A stretch of DNA of 64,000 nucleotides from Arthrobacter gengyunqii (GTDB lineage: Bacteria; Actinomycetota; Actinomycetes; Actinomycetales; Micrococcaceae), in NCBI RefSeq assembly GCF_023022985.1, contig NZ_CP095461.1, positions 3,534,001 through 3,598,000 on the forward strand. Direction: 5' to 3'. Of the stretch, positions 26,084-35,031 are shown piece by piece; the first letter of the stretch is position 1, and every line of letters starts with the position of its first letter. The notes under the pieces are model-generated. The model was not told the DNA's origin, did not search any database, and worked only from the letters and a program-made list of their open reading frames with translations. Both the position numbers and the translations under genes were made by a program.

Positions 26084-26257
26084 ATGGGGTTCACGACAAA
26101 GATTCAGCGATACCTCGGCGTGGAGCCGGTAAAGGTACTCGACCAGTATGAGAAAGCATCACGCGCAGCACATTTAACGTGCCGGAGTTGCGGGGCCTTC
26201 GTCGCAGCTGAGAACCAGACGTTGCACAACAACTGGCACGCGGCCCACGACGGGTAG
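26084..26257 (+). CDS. Small zinc-finger-like protein
   Basis: About 57 residues from ATG 26084 (MGFTTKIQRYLGVEPVKVL). The tail has CRSCGAFVAAENQTLHNNWH followed by AAH, giving CxxC...HxxxH-type ligands for one zinc ion. A GTG at 26062 would add a few residues and has GAAAGG downstream, so the start is unsure. Function unknown. The stop codon lies within a terminator stem. Confidence 0.65.
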   Translation: MGFTTKIQRYLGVEPVKVLDQYEKASRAAHLTCRSCGAFVAAENQTLHNNWHAAHDG

Positions 26258-26277
26258 GGGGCTGATGCCCCTACCCG
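26251..26277. terminator. Bidirectional stem-loop between the zinc-finger gene and rlmN
   Basis: CGGGTAGGGG (26251-26260) pairs with CCCCTACCCG (26268-26277), loop GCTGATG. It includes the TAG of the small zinc-finger gene and faces the 3' end of rlmN. Confidence 0.7.
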
Positions 26278-26296
26278 ATTCGGGGTACCGGGGTTC

Positions 26297-27550
26297 CTAG
26301 TCCGCAGCAGCCAGCTGCCCGCAGGCGCCGTCGATCTCCTTGCCGCGGGTGTCGCGCAGGGTGGTGGGGATGCCGGCGTCGATCAGGTGGTTGATGAACT
26401 CGCGGGTCACGTGCGGTTCCGGCGAGGTCCAGATGGAACCCGGCGTGGGGTTCAGCGGAATCGGATTCACGTGCACCCAGCCGCGGCCGCGGGCGTTGAG
26501 CTTCTTGGCCAGCAGGTCCGCGCGCCACGGATGATCGTTCATGTCCTTGATCAGCGCATATTCGATCGAGACGCGGCGGCCGGTGACGCGGTAGTAGTTG
26601 TACGCGGCGTCCAGGGCCTCGTCCACCTTCCAGCGGCTGTTCACCGGAATCAGCTCGTCACGCAGTTCGTCATCCGGAGCGTGCAGGCTCAGAGCGAACG
26701 TCACCGGGATGTTCTCCTCGGCCAGCTTGTTGATTGCCGGCACCAGGCCCACGGTGGAAACGGTGATGTTCCGGGCGCTCATGCCCAGGCCCTCGGGAAC
26801 CTCGGCGGCCATCCGGTGCACGGCATTCATCACGCGCTTGTAGTTGGCCAGCGGCTCGCCCATGCCCATGAAGACAATGTTCGTGACGCGCTCGGCGTCG
26901 TGCCCGCCGTCGCGGCGCTTGCCGCCGAGGCCGCCTTCCTTGATCACCCGGTTGGCCTGGACAATCTGGTCCAGGATTTCCGCGGTGGACATGTTCCGGG
27001 TCAGACCGGCCTGGCCGGTGGCGCAGAACGGGCAGTTCATGCCGCAGCCGCACTGGCTGGACACGCACAGCGTGATGCGGCCGGGGTAACGCATCAGGAC
27101 GGACTCCACGAGGGAACCGTCGAAGAGCCGCCACAGGAACTTGATGGTGTCGCCGTTGTCGGTGGTGAGTCGTTTGACCTCGGTGAGCAGCGTCGGGAAC
27201 ATTTCCTTCACCAGGTCATCACGGCGCTCCTTGGGGAGGTCGCTCATGGCCTCGGGGTCCGTGGTGTAGTGCTGGAAATAATGCACCGACAGCTGCTTGG
27301 CGCGGAAGGCCGGAAGGCCCAGCTCCTTGAGCTTGGCCTGACGTTCGGGCAGGGTCAGGTCAGCCAGGTGGACCGGCGGCTGCGACACCCGCGGGGACTT
27401 GAACTGAAGCAGCGGGCGGCCGTCGGGTTCCTTGGCCTGTTCCCAGCCCTCGGTGGCGGGCCGCACCTGCGTCTTCCGTGCCTGCAGCTGGGCCTTGGAG
27501 GTGCCAACCGGCTTGGACGGGTTTGCGGGGGAAGTATCGAGGGAAGTCAT
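26297..27550 (-). CDS. rlmN: 23S rRNA (adenine-2503-C2)-methyltransferase RlmN (dual-specificity radical SAM)
   Basis: A 417-residue radical SAM methyltransferase. The iron-sulfur motif is [11 protein letters not shown] (CxxxCxxC). GGxxxP-type blocks are [20 protein letters not shown] and [20 protein letters not shown]. The second catalytic Cys occurs in [16 protein letters not shown] near the C-terminus, as in RlmN/Cfr. It methylates C2 of A2503 in 23S rRNA and A37 of some tRNAs. An N-terminal extension of about 60 residues ([18 protein letters not shown]) is usual in actinobacteria. The ATG at 27550 is favoured by GGAAGGG directly upstream. Confidence 0.96.
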   Translation of the reverse strand: MTSLDTSPANPSKPVGTSKAQLQARKTQVRPATEGWEQAKEPDGRPLLQFKSPRVSQPPVHLADLTLPERQAKLKELGLPAFRAKQLSVHYFQHYTTDPEAMSDLPKERRDDLVKEMFPTLLTEVKRLTTDNGDTIKFLWRLFDGSLVESVLMRYPGRITLCVSSQCGCGMNCPFCATGQAGLTRNMSTAEILDQIVQANRVIKEGGLGGKRRDGGHDAERVTNIVFMGMGEPLANYKRVMNAVHRMAAEVPEGLGMSARNITVSTVGLVPAINKLAEENIPVTFALSLHAPDDELRDELIPVNSRWKVDEALDAAYNYYRVTGRRVSIEYALIKDMNDHPWRADLLAKKLNARGRGWVHVNPIPLNPTPGSIWTSPEPHVTREFINHLIDAGIPTTLRDTRGKEIDGACGQLAAAD

Positions 27551-27685
27551 CCCTTCCATTTTTGCATGCATCCGGATTCTCTGCTTCTCTTAGCCAACTT
27601 GCCATGCAGCTGAAACACCGTTGAAACGGCACGCCCCTAGATTGAAGGAAATTCCCGTTCCGGAGCACCTTCAGCAGGAGGCCCC

Positions 27686-28216
27686 ATGCTTGCCGACCAG
27701 CCACCGCACCTCACCATCCGCGAAGTGCCCTGGAGCAACCCTGTGGGCGCTGACTTGCGCGCCGCCCAGCAGGCAGAACTGAACAGCCGCTTTGGAACAT
27801 CCACACCCGAGCCGGCGCCGCCCACCGCCGAAGACGTGGCCGTTTTCCTCGTTGCGTATGAGAAGAGCTCCGGCCAGCCGCTTGGCTGCGGCGGGTTGCG
27901 GCGGCTGAACGACTCAACGGCTGAAATCAAACGGATCTACGTACTTCCCTACGCCCGGGGATCCGGGGTGGCCACCGCCGTGCTGACCGCCCTGGAGTAC
28001 CGGGCCCGGGCCGCCGGATACGCAGTCATCACCGCCGAATCCGGGTCGGCCCAGCCCGATGGGCAGCGCTTTTACCGGCACGGCGGCTACACCGTGGTGC
28101 CCAACTTCGGCCCCTACGCCGAGGTGGCGGACTCGGTATGCTTCGCGAAGACCATCGGCCCGGGCGTCAGGCCGCCGGTCCCTCCGGCTTCGGCCCCCGG
28201 GGGCAGGCTCGGCTGA
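27686..28216 (+). CDS. GNAT family N-acetyltransferase
   Basis: A 176-residue GNAT. The acetyl-CoA site is IKRIYVLPYARGSGVATAVL (motif A, R-x-x-G-x-G/A), preceded by the strand GCGGLRRLNDSTAE and followed by YAVITAESGSAQPDGQRFYR and YGGYT-like HGGYTVV. AGGAGG lies 6 nt before the ATG. Substrate unknown; resembles amino-acid or small-amine acetyltransferases. The last 15 residues are Pro/Ala-rich. Confidence 0.88.
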   Translation: MLADQPPHLTIREVPWSNPVGADLRAAQQAELNSRFGTSTPEPAPPTAEDVAVFLVAYEKSSGQPLGCGGLRRLNDSTAEIKRIYVLPYARGSGVATAVLTALEYRARAAGYAVITAESGSAQPDGQRFYRHGGYTVVPNFGPYAEVADSVCFAKTIGPGVRPPVPPASAPGGRLG

Positions 28217-28272
28217 GGCTTAACCGGGGCCCCCGGGTCAGGATGATCGGCTGCCTCACCCCCCGCCCAACC

Positions 28273-28752
28273 TCAGTAGTCGACGCGGTTCTCCGCGGCG
28301 GTCCAGGCCTCAAACGGGGTGGTCGCCGAAACCTCGTCCGCAGCACCCTGCACCACTTGGAGCGAGCGCTCCGCAACCGGCGTCTCAAAGTACTCGTAGA
28401 ACACTGCGTCATCGAAGCCGGCGCGGGCCGCGTCATGCCGGTCCGCAGCGAAAACCACGCGGTCCACCCGGGCCCAGAGTGAGGATGCCAGGCACATGGG
28501 GCAGGGTTCGCAGCTGGTGTACAGCACGGCGCCGCTGAGGTCGTGCGTTCCGGTGCCGGCACCTGCCGCGCGGATGGCCGTCACTTCGGCGTGCGCGGTG
28601 GGATCGTTGTTGGCCGTAACCCGGTTGACGCCCTCAAAAACCGAACCGTCGGCCGTGACGACGATGGCGCCGAAGGGGCCGCCGCCGGCGGCAACGTTGG
28701 CGGTGGCCAGGTTGATGGCACGGGCAAGGTACTGAGCGTCATTGGTGGTCAT
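28273..28752 (-). CDS. Nucleoside deaminase (guanine/cytosine deaminase family)
   Basis: A 159-residue zinc-dependent deaminase. The active site is THAEVTAI (catalytic Glu in HAE) and CEPCPMCLASSLWARVDRV (PCxxC), the zinc ligands. GPFGAIVVTADG is the substrate loop. A perfect AAGGAG lies 6 nt before the ATG at 28752. Fits the GuaD/tRNA-independent nucleoside deaminase family rather than TadA. Cytoplasmic, salvage or catabolism of purines; exact substrate not settled. Confidence 0.9.
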   Translation of the reverse strand: MTTNDAQYLARAINLATANVAAGGGPFGAIVVTADGSVFEGVNRVTANNDPTAHAEVTAIRAAGAGTGTHDLSGAVLYTSCEPCPMCLASSLWARVDRVVFAADRHDAARAGFDDAVFYEYFETPVAERSLQVVQGAADEVSATTPFEAWTAAENRVDY

Positions 28753-28953
28753 GGATATCTCCTTGAATGCGGATGGCGGCAACAGCTGCCGGATCTGCCA
28801 GGTAGATAGCACCGTGCGGTGCCCGCCTTCGGCAGCACAAGGCTAACATCGCAGGCCGGTAAACGGGCTGCACCGTGATCCGACTCTGGACGGGGCAGCG
28901 CAGCTGTGACAGCGTTCTTAGAGGGGGACGGACTGCTGCACCTTCGAGAGGAC

Positions 28954-29370
28954 ATGGCCGTGGAGCGCATGATTTTCCCCAATCTCCCTGTTGCTGACCT
29001 TCGCAGATCCACAGAGTTTTACCTGGGTTTGGGATTCAAGCAGAGCCCTCAATTCAGCAACGAGGACTGCGCCGCCGTGATCATTTCCGACACCATTGTT
29101 GTCATGCTGCTTCACCAGGAGTTCTTCTCGGGGTTCCTTCCCGAAGGCGACACCCCGCACCTGCGCGCGGCGGGCAAGGAAGTGGTGAACTGCCTGAGCT
29201 GCGACACCCGTGAAGAAGTGGACACTTTCCTGGCGAACGCCGCGCAGAACGGCGGAGCTGTGTTTCAACCCGCGCGCGAACAGATGCCGGGCATGTATTC
29301 CGGCGCTGCCACCGACCCGGACGGGCACGTCTGGGAGTTCATGTGGATGGATCCGTCCATTCCCGAGTAG
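28954..29370 (+). CDS. VOC family protein, first of a tandem pair
   Basis: About 138 residues (MAVERMIFPNLPVADLRRST). VOC fold with FPNLPVADLRRSTEFYLGLG in the first unit and ATDPDGHVWEFMWMDPS in the last. GAGAGG precedes the ATG at 28954; an ATG at 28969 with TGGAG is also possible. It is adjacent to, and clearly homologous with, the next gene. Members of this lactoylglutathione lyase-like group often have no bound metal assigned; function unknown. Confidence 0.82.
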   Translation: MAVERMIFPNLPVADLRRSTEFYLGLGFKQSPQFSNEDCAAVIISDTIVVMLLHQEFFSGFLPEGDTPHLRAAGKEVVNCLSCDTREEVDTFLANAAQNGGAVFQPAREQMPGMYSGAATDPDGHVWEFMWMDPSIPE

Positions 29371-29399
29371 AGACCCGGCAGGGCCTGGGAGGGCTGCGC

Positions 29400-29771
29400 T
29401 TGTATCCCGTCATCTATCCGCGTCTCCCGGTGGCCGATCTGGACCGGTCCACCGGCTTTTACATGGGCCTGGGGTTTTCCCTCAATGAGCGGCTCAGCAC
29501 CGTTGATCTCTCGGCCATAAACATCTCTGCCGCCATTGTGCTGGTCTTGCTGCCAAGGCCGTTCAGCCAGGAGAGCCGCACCGCGCTGGCCTTTCCCACC
29601 CGCAGCGACGTGGATGAGATCCTGGCCGCCTGCGCACCGAGCGGCGGCAGGGTGGTTTCCCGTGCCCGGCTGAGGGGCAAGGGCGTCTACCTGGGAACGG
29701 CTGCGGATCCGGACGGGCACTTGTGGGATTTCCTGTGCCGGGACGGCGAGCCGTGGGAGGGGAACCTGTAA
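29400..29771 (+). CDS. VOC family protein, second of a tandem pair
   Basis: About 123 residues from TTG 29400, with GGGAGGG 6 nt upstream. YPRLPVADLDRSTGFYMGLG parallels the previous gene (FPNLPVADLRRSTEFYLGLG), and ATADPDGHLWDFL-type ending matches ATDPDGHVWEF. The pair most likely arose by tandem duplication. A UvrA-like ATPase follows after 43 nt on the same strand. Confidence 0.8.
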   Translation: MYPVIYPRLPVADLDRSTGFYMGLGFSLNERLSTVDLSAINISAAIVLVLLPRPFSQESRTALAFPTRSDVDEILAACAPSGGRVVSRARLRGKGVYLGTAADPDGHLWDFLCRDGEPWEGNL

Positions 29772-29814
29772 CCTCGGGCAGAAGTACTGACACTTACCGA
29801 AGGAACCCACGGGC

Positions 29815-32214
29815 ATGGCCATCAGTTCAGGAGCCGCAGCGCAGACCGGCTCCCCCTCTGCGCATGCAGCCGACAGCCAGGACATGATCCGGGTCTCGGG
29901 AGCACGGGAAAACAACCTCCGGGGGATCAGCGTTGAGATCCCCAAGCGCCGCCTCACTGCCTTTACCGGCGTCTCCGGCTCCGGCAAGAGCTCGCTGGTC
30001 TTCGGCACGATTGCCGCCGAGTCTCAGCGGCTGATCAACGAAACCTACAGCGCCTTTGTGCAGGGCTTCATGCCCAACCTGGCCCGCCCCGATGTTGATT
30101 TGCTGGAGGGGCTGACCACGGCCATCATCGTGGACCAGGAGCGGATGGGAGCCAACCCGCGGTCCACCGTGGGCACCGCCACAGACGCCAACGCCATGCT
30201 GCGGATCATCTTCAGCCGGCTCGGCCAGCCGCAGATCGGCTCCCCCAACGCCTACTCGTTCAATGTCCCCTCGGTGAAGGCCAGCGGTGCCATCACGGTG
30301 GAGCGCGGCGGCCGGACCAAGGCAGAGAAGGCCACCTTCAATCGGCTCGGCGGCATGTGCCCGCGCTGCGAAGGAATGGGGTCCGTGACTGACTTCGACC
30401 TGACGGCGCTCTACGATGACAGCAAATCCCTGAATGAAGGCGCGCTCACCATCCCCGGCTACAGCATGGACGGCTGGTACGGCCGCATTTACAGCGGCAC
30501 CGGCTTCTTCGATCCGGACAAGCCGATCGCCAAGTTCACGAAGCGGGAACTGCACGACCTGCTGTACAAGGAACCCACCAAGATCAAGGTGGACGGCATC
30601 AACCTGACGTACGAAGGGCTGATTCCCAAAATACAGAAGTCCATGCTGTCCAAGGACCCGGAGGCCATGCAGCCGCACATCCGCGCGTTTGTGGATAGGG
30701 CCATCACGTTCACCATCTGCCCCGAGTGCGACGGCACCCGGCTCAGCGCCGAGGCCCGTTCCTCGAAAATCAATGGCAAGAGCATCGCCGACGCGTGCGC
30801 CCTGCAGATTTCCGACCTCGCGGAATGGGTCCGTACCCTCAACGAGCCGTCAGTGGCACCGCTGCTGGCCGGGCTGCAGCACCTGCTGGACTCCTTCGCC
30901 GAAATTGGCCTGGGCTACCTCAGCCTGGACCGGCCCGCGGGAACCCTGTCCGGCGGAGAGTCTCAGCGGACCAAGATGATCCGCCACCTCGGCTCCTCCC
31001 TGACGGACGTTACGTACGTCTTTGACGAACCGACCATTGGCCTGCACCCGCATGACATCGAGCGGATGAACGGCCTCCTCCTGCAGTTGCGGGACAAGGG
31101 CAACACGGTGCTGGTCGTGGAGCACAAACCCGAAACCATCGCCATCGCCGACCATGTGATCGATTTGGGTCCCGGGGCTGGCAGCGGCGGCGGAACGGTC
31201 TGTTTTGAAGGCACCGTCGCGGATCTGCGCACCAGCGGCACCGTCACCGGAGATCACCTTGACGACCGCGCGCGGCTGAAGGCCTCGGTCCGCACCTCCG
31301 ACGGCGTGCTGGAGGTCCGCGGCGCCGGAACGAACAACCTCCAGGACGTCGACGTCGACATCCCCCTGGGCGTGTTCTGCGTGCTCACCGGGGTTGCCGG
31401 CTCGGGAAAAAGCTCCCTGATCTCCGGGTCGGTGGCCCGCCGGGACGGGGTCGTCGTGATTGACCAGGGGGCTATCAAGGGTTCGCGGCGCAGCAACCCG
31501 GCCACCTACACCGGACTGCTGGAACCGATCCGCAAGGCCTTCGCGAAGGCCAACAACGTCAAACCCGCGTTGTTCAGTTCCAACTCCGAGGGGGCCTGCC
31601 CCGTCTGCAACGGAGCCGGCGTGATCTTCACCGATCTGGGCGTGATGGCCACGGTGGAATCCACCTGTGAAGAATGCGGCGGCAAGCGGTTCCAGGCGGC
31701 CGTGCTGGAATACACTTTGGGCGGCAAAAACATTTCCGAAGTGCTCGGCATGTCCGTCACCGACGCCGAGGTCTTCTTCGGCGGCAGCGGGGAAGCACCC
31801 ACCCCGGCAGCGCACAAGGTCCTGGTCCGACTTGCCGACGTCGGCCTGGGCTACCTGCATCTGGGCCAGCCGCTCACCACCCTCTCCGGCGGCGAGCGGC
31901 AGCGGCTGAAGCTGGCCGCCCAAATGGCGGAAAAGGGCACCGTCTATGTCCTGGACGAGCCCACCACCGGGCTGCATCTGGCGGACGTGGAGCAGCTGCT
32001 GGGGCTGCTGGACCGGCTGGTTGATTCCGGTAAGTCGGTGATCATCATTGAGCACCACCAGGCGGTGATGGCCCACGCGGACTGGATCATCGATCTGGGT
32101 CCGGGCGCCGGGCACGACGGCGGCCGGATAGTTTTCGAGGGCACCCCGGCGGACCTTGTGGCCGGCAGATCCACGCTGACCGGCCGGCATTTGGCCGCGT
32201 ACGTGGGCGCCTGA
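29815..32214 (+). CDS. UvrA-like ABC ATPase (UvrA2/DrrC type)
   Basis: A 799-residue protein with two ABC ATPase modules like UvrA, but shorter than UvrA1 (about 950). Walker A motifs are GVSGSGKSSL and GVAGSGKSSL; signatures LSGGESQR and LSGGERQR. Zinc Cys pairs are CPRCEGMG, CPECDGTR, CPVCNGAG and CEECGGKR. The missing 150 residues correspond to the UvrB-binding and insertion regions, so it should not act in normal excision repair. Family members include UvrA2 and the daunorubicin-resistance protein DrrC, which bind DNA to remove or mask drug adducts. It follows the tandem VOC genes and may be co-transcribed. Confidence 0.92.
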   Translation: MAISSGAAAQTGSPSAHAADSQDMIRVSGARENNLRGISVEIPKRRLTAFTGVSGSGKSSLVFGTIAAESQRLINETYSAFVQGFMPNLARPDVDLLEGLTTAIIVDQERMGANPRSTVGTATDANAMLRIIFSRLGQPQIGSPNAYSFNVPSVKASGAITVERGGRTKAEKATFNRLGGMCPRCEGMGSVTDFDLTALYDDSKSLNEGALTIPGYSMDGWYGRIYSGTGFFDPDKPIAKFTKRELHDLLYKEPTKIKVDGINLTYEGLIPKIQKSMLSKDPEAMQPHIRAFVDRAITFTICPECDGTRLSAEARSSKINGKSIADACALQISDLAEWVRTLNEPSVAPLLAGLQHLLDSFAEIGLGYLSLDRPAGTLSGGESQRTKMIRHLGSSLTDVTYVFDEPTIGLHPHDIERMNGLLLQLRDKGNTVLVVEHKPETIAIADHVIDLGPGAGSGGGTVCFEGTVADLRTSGTVTGDHLDDRARLKASVRTSDGVLEVRGAGTNNLQDVDVDIPLGVFCVLTGVAGSGKSSLISGSVARRDGVVVIDQGAIKGSRRSNPATYTGLLEPIRKAFAKANNVKPALFSSNSEGACPVCNGAGVIFTDLGVMATVESTCEECGGKRFQAAVLEYTLGGKNISEVLGMSVTDAEVFFGGSGEAPTPAAHKVLVRLADVGLGYLHLGQPLTTLSGGERQRLKLAAQMAEKGTVYVLDEPTTGLHLADVEQLLGLLDRLVDSGKSVIIIEHHQAVMAHADWIIDLGPGAGHDGGRIVFEGTPADLVAGRSTLTGRHLAAYVGA

Positions 32215-32220
32215 GCCGGT

Positions 32221-33111
32221 TTAGCCGGCCGGCTGCACGCAGATGGTGTCCATGGTGACGGTCACCGCGCCGTCCCCCTCTTCTGCGGTGAGCGTGACCT
32301 GGATGCCGCCGGTTTCCTTCAGGGACGCGGCGTGTGTTCCGCCGCAGGGAATCCGAACCGTGCCCTCCGGCAGGTCAACGGCCCAGCGGCGCATGTCGGT
32401 GAGGCCGTCACCGTCGCACTCGATCCTCACCTCCGCCCCGGTGGCGGTCCAGTCCGCCAAGATCGCGTTGATGCCGGCCTCGGCGGCGACCAGGTCAGCG
32501 AGCAGGGCGTCCGGGACAAAGCCCTTGCGGCGCAGGGATTTGCCGAGCCGGTACACATCAGTGGAGCCGTGCTCGGTGATGGTGGAGGTCTCGATGGCCA
32601 GGGCGTCGAAGTTGGGGTTGCCGGCGGCGTCAGGCAACACGTCTTTTTTCCATGCCCCGGCAAGCTGCCGGTTCAAGGCCAGGGACGCCAAGTGGCAGGC
32701 AGTATGTCCCGTGGAGAGGGCGCTCCGGTAGGCTTCGTCCACCTCGACCCGGACGGAGTCCCCTTCCTGCACGGCCGCACCGGCCGGGAGCAGGTGCGCC
32801 ACAGTGAAGACCCAGCCTTCGGTGCCCTTTTTCACCGGAATATCGGCGCCGAGGAACAGGTCGGTTCCGTCGGTGGCGGCCACCACGGCGTCGCGGATTT
32901 CATGAGAGGTGCCGTCGGCCGTGGTCAGCGCCGCCCGGTCCGCGCCCTGGTCCGGCCAGCCGGCATCCACCGGATGCACGGCGGTGGTGTCCAGCAGGAC
33001 CACGCGGGCGCCGTCGGCGTCTGAAACGTGCAGCACGGTGCCGGAAGACTCCACGGCGCCGGCGGGATAGGTGACAGTCGTATCTACGGTAGGCAGGCTC
33101 ACAGCCCCCAC
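32221..33111 (-). CDS. Alanyl-tRNA editing protein-like metal-dependent hydrolase (AlaX family)
   Basis: A 296-residue protein of the AlaRS editing-domain family. Zinc ligands appear in GHTACHLASLALNR (HxxxH; here GHTACH) and in IPCGGTHAASLKETGG (CxxxH). An N-terminal beta-barrel-like part precedes them. Family members hydrolyse mis-charged Ser-tRNA(Ala), although close homologues with weak RNA-binding ends are sometimes general hydrolases. The start is unclear: GTG at 33111 or 33102. Convergent with the UvrA-like gene by 6 nt. Confidence 0.85.
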   Translation of the reverse strand: MGAVSLPTVDTTVTYPAGAVESSGTVLHVSDADGARVVLLDTTAVHPVDAGWPDQGADRAALTTADGTSHEIRDAVVAATDGTDLFLGADIPVKKGTEGWVFTVAHLLPAGAAVQEGDSVRVEVDEAYRSALSTGHTACHLASLALNRQLAGAWKKDVLPDAAGNPNFDALAIETSTITEHGSTDVYRLGKSLRRKGFVPDALLADLVAAEAGINAILADWTATGAEVRIECDGDGLTDMRRWAVDLPEGTVRIPCGGTHAASLKETGGIQVTLTAEEGDGAVTVTMDTICVQPAG

Positions 33112-33200
33112 ACTACCGAGGAAACTTTGGCGACTCGAGCGTGACGGCGGTCACTGGATTCTTCGTCCCGGCTCACATGGGGGTAGAGTTCTAAGTACGA

Positions 33201-33277
33201 CGCGGGGTGGAGCAGTTCGGTAGCTCGCTGGGCTCATAACCCAGAGGTCGCAAGTTCAAATCTTGCCCCCGCAACCA
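33201..33277 (+). tRNA. Initiator tRNA-Met (tRNA-fMet, anticodon CAT)
   Basis: A 77-nt cloverleaf including the encoded CCA. The anticodon CAT is at 33235-33237. Initiator hallmarks are a C1-A72 mismatch in the acceptor stem (CGCGGGG against CCCCGCA) and three G-C pairs in the anticodon stem (CTGGG/CCCAG). D-arm GAGC...GCTC and T-arm GCAAG...CTTGC are intact. A strong terminator follows. Confidence 0.97.
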
Positions 33278-33284
33278 AGAAGAT

Positions 33285-33321
33285 GGTCCTCATCGGTGAA
33301 AACCGATGGGGACCGTTTTGT
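33285..33321 (+). terminator. Intrinsic terminator of the tRNA-fMet gene
   Basis: GGTCCTCATCGGT (33285-33297) pairs with 33302-33314 around a GAAA tetraloop (one T-G wobble), followed by GTTTTGTTT. Confidence 0.9.
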
Positions 33322-33409
33322 TTAAAGCGAAGCATGGGCGGTTGTCCGCATCACAGCGCCTCCGGTAGGTTTCAGCACCAATGGGACTTTACTGAAGGGC
33401 GGCGCCTAA

Positions 33410-34027
33410 GTGGATGCTGAAATAACCCTGCAGGTGGACGGCAGCGAACGGACGCTGACCGTGGACACCCGCACCACCGTGCTGGACGCGCTGCGGGACC
33501 GGCTCGGGGTGACATCCCCCAAGAAGGGCTGCGACCACGGGCAGTGCGGCGCGTGCACCGTGCTGCTGGACGGCCGCCGCGCCAATTCCTGCCTGACCCT
33601 GGCAGTGGCGCACGACGGCGCGGAGGTCATCACCGCCGAAGGACTGGCCGACGTGGTCCCGGACGGCCATCTGCATCCGGTGCAGCAGGCTTTCCTGGAA
33701 CAGGACGGTTTCCAGTGCGGTTACTGCACCCCGGGGCAGATCTGCTCCGCCGCCGGCATCATTGAGGAGGCCGCCGCAGGGCATCCCTCCACCGCTACAG
33801 ATCCGGCAGCCGAGGGCGGCATCGACCTCTCCGACGACGAGATCCGCGAGCGCATGAGCGGAAACCTCTGCCGCTGCGGCGCCTACGTGAACATCGTGGC
33901 CGCTGTGCGGCAGGCGGCCGAAGCGGCGGCTTCCCTCCGCAAAGGGCTGCCCGATCCGGCGGAAGCAGCGGTCCCGGACTCCCCCACCGCCGCCTCGATG
34001 CCCTCCCATCCGGAGGACCGGTCATGA
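33410..34027 (+). CDS. paoA: Aldehyde oxidoreductase 2Fe-2S subunit (PaoA-type)
   Basis: A 205-residue small subunit of a xanthine-oxidase-family enzyme with two [2Fe-2S] clusters. The plant-ferredoxin-like cluster is [20 protein letters not shown] with a further Cys in NSCLTL; the helical cluster is [15 protein letters not shown] and CRCGAYVN. Electrons pass from the molybdopterin centre to FAD. GTG start at 33410. E. coli PaoA has a Tat signal; none is visible here, so the complex is probably cytoplasmic. It overlaps the next gene by 4 nt (ATGA). Confidence 0.92.
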   Translation: MDAEITLQVDGSERTLTVDTRTTVLDALRDRLGVTSPKKGCDHGQCGACTVLLDGRRANSCLTLAVAHDGAEVITAEGLADVVPDGHLHPVQQAFLEQDGFQCGYCTPGQICSAAGIIEEAAAGHPSTATDPAAEGGIDLSDDEIRERMSGNLCRCGAYVNIVAAVRQAAEAAASLRKGLPDPAEAAVPDSPTAASMPSHPEDRS

Positions 34028-35031
34028 TCCCCTTCGACTACCGCCGCGCTGAAGACGCCGCCTCCGCCGTTGCCCTGGTCTCCGCCAATCCCAACGCCGC
34101 GTTCCTGGCCGGCGGCACCAACCTCGTGGACCGGATGAAACTCGGGATTGCCTCCCCCACGCTGCTGGTGGACGTCAGCAGGCTGCCGCTGGACACCGTG
34201 GACGTACTCGACGACGGCCGGGTGCGGATTGGCACCAATGTCCGCAACGCCGACCTCGCCGCCAACACCCACATCCGCCGCCGCTATTCCGCCCTGTCCG
34301 CCGCGTTGCTGGCCGGAGCCTCCGGACAGCTGCGCAACCTGGCCACCACCGGCGGCAACCTGCTGCAGCGCACCCGCTGCGTGTACTTCCAGGACCCCAC
34401 CACCCCCTGCAACAAGCGCGAACCCGGGACCGGTTGCTCCGCCGTCGACGGTTATACCCGCTACCACGCCATCCTCGGCGCCTCGGAGGCCTGCGTGGCG
34501 ACGCATCCCTCGGACATGGCGGTGGCCCTGGCCGCACTGGACGCCGCCGTGGTGGTCCTTGGGCCGGCAGGGGAACGGATTATTCCGGTGAGCGACTTCC
34601 ACCGGCTGCCCGGCAACGAGCCGCAGCGGGACACCGTGCTGGAGCACGGCGAACTGATCACCGCCGTCGAACTTCCCCCGGCTCCGGCCCGCTCCGCCTA
34701 CCGCAAGGTCCGCGACCGCGCGTCGTACGCCTTTGCGCTGATCTCCGTGGCGGCCGCGCTGGAACTGGAGGACGACGGCGCCAGTCCGCCGGTGATCCGT
34801 GACGTGCGCATTGCCCTGGGAGGAGTGGCGCACAAACCGTGGCGCGCCCTGCAGGCCGAAGCCGCGCTGCGCGGTGCCGAGGCGACCGAGGAGAATTTCC
34901 GGGCTGCCGCGGACCTCGAGCTGGCGACGGCTGAACCGCTGCGCGAGAACGGCTTCAAGATCCCCATGGTCCGCAATACTCTGTCCGCGGTGCTGCGGGA
35001 CCTGGCCGGCAGAGAGGACACCAACTCATGA
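34024..35031 (+). CDS. paoB: Aldehyde oxidoreductase FAD subunit with extra 4Fe-4S site (PaoB-type)
   Basis: A 335-residue FAD-binding subunit. [20 protein letters not shown] is the FAD pyrophosphate loop, and [17 protein letters not shown] the second FAD motif. The insertion [21 protein letters not shown] followed by [12 protein letters not shown] contains the Cys set that in E. coli PaoB (YagS) holds an extra [4Fe-4S] cluster, so this is the PaoABC subtype rather than classic xanthine dehydrogenase. It overlaps both neighbours by 4 nt. Confidence 0.92.
   Translation: MIPFDYRRAEDAASAVALVSANPNAAFLAGGTNLVDRMKLGIASPTLLVDVSRLPLDTVDVLDDGRVRIGTNVRNADLAANTHIRRRYSALSAALLAGASGQLRNLATTGGNLLQRTRCVYFQDPTTPCNKREPGTGCSAVDGYTRYHAILGASEACVATHPSDMAVALAALDAAVVVLGPAGERIIPVSDFHRLPGNEPQRDTVLEHGELITAVELPPAPARSAYRKVRDRASYAFALISVAAALELEDDGASPPVIRDVRIALGGVAHKPWRALQAEAALRGAEATEENFRAAADLELATAEPLRENGFKIPMVRNTLSAVLRDLAGREDTNS

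Noticed and set aside
26387..27613. 408-residue open frame opposite rlmN
   Set aside because: Antisense shadow in high-GC DNA; rlmN is certain on the other strand.
33201..33409. Integration site at the tRNA-fMet gene
   Set aside because: No integrase and no repeated 3' tRNA fragment was seen downstream.
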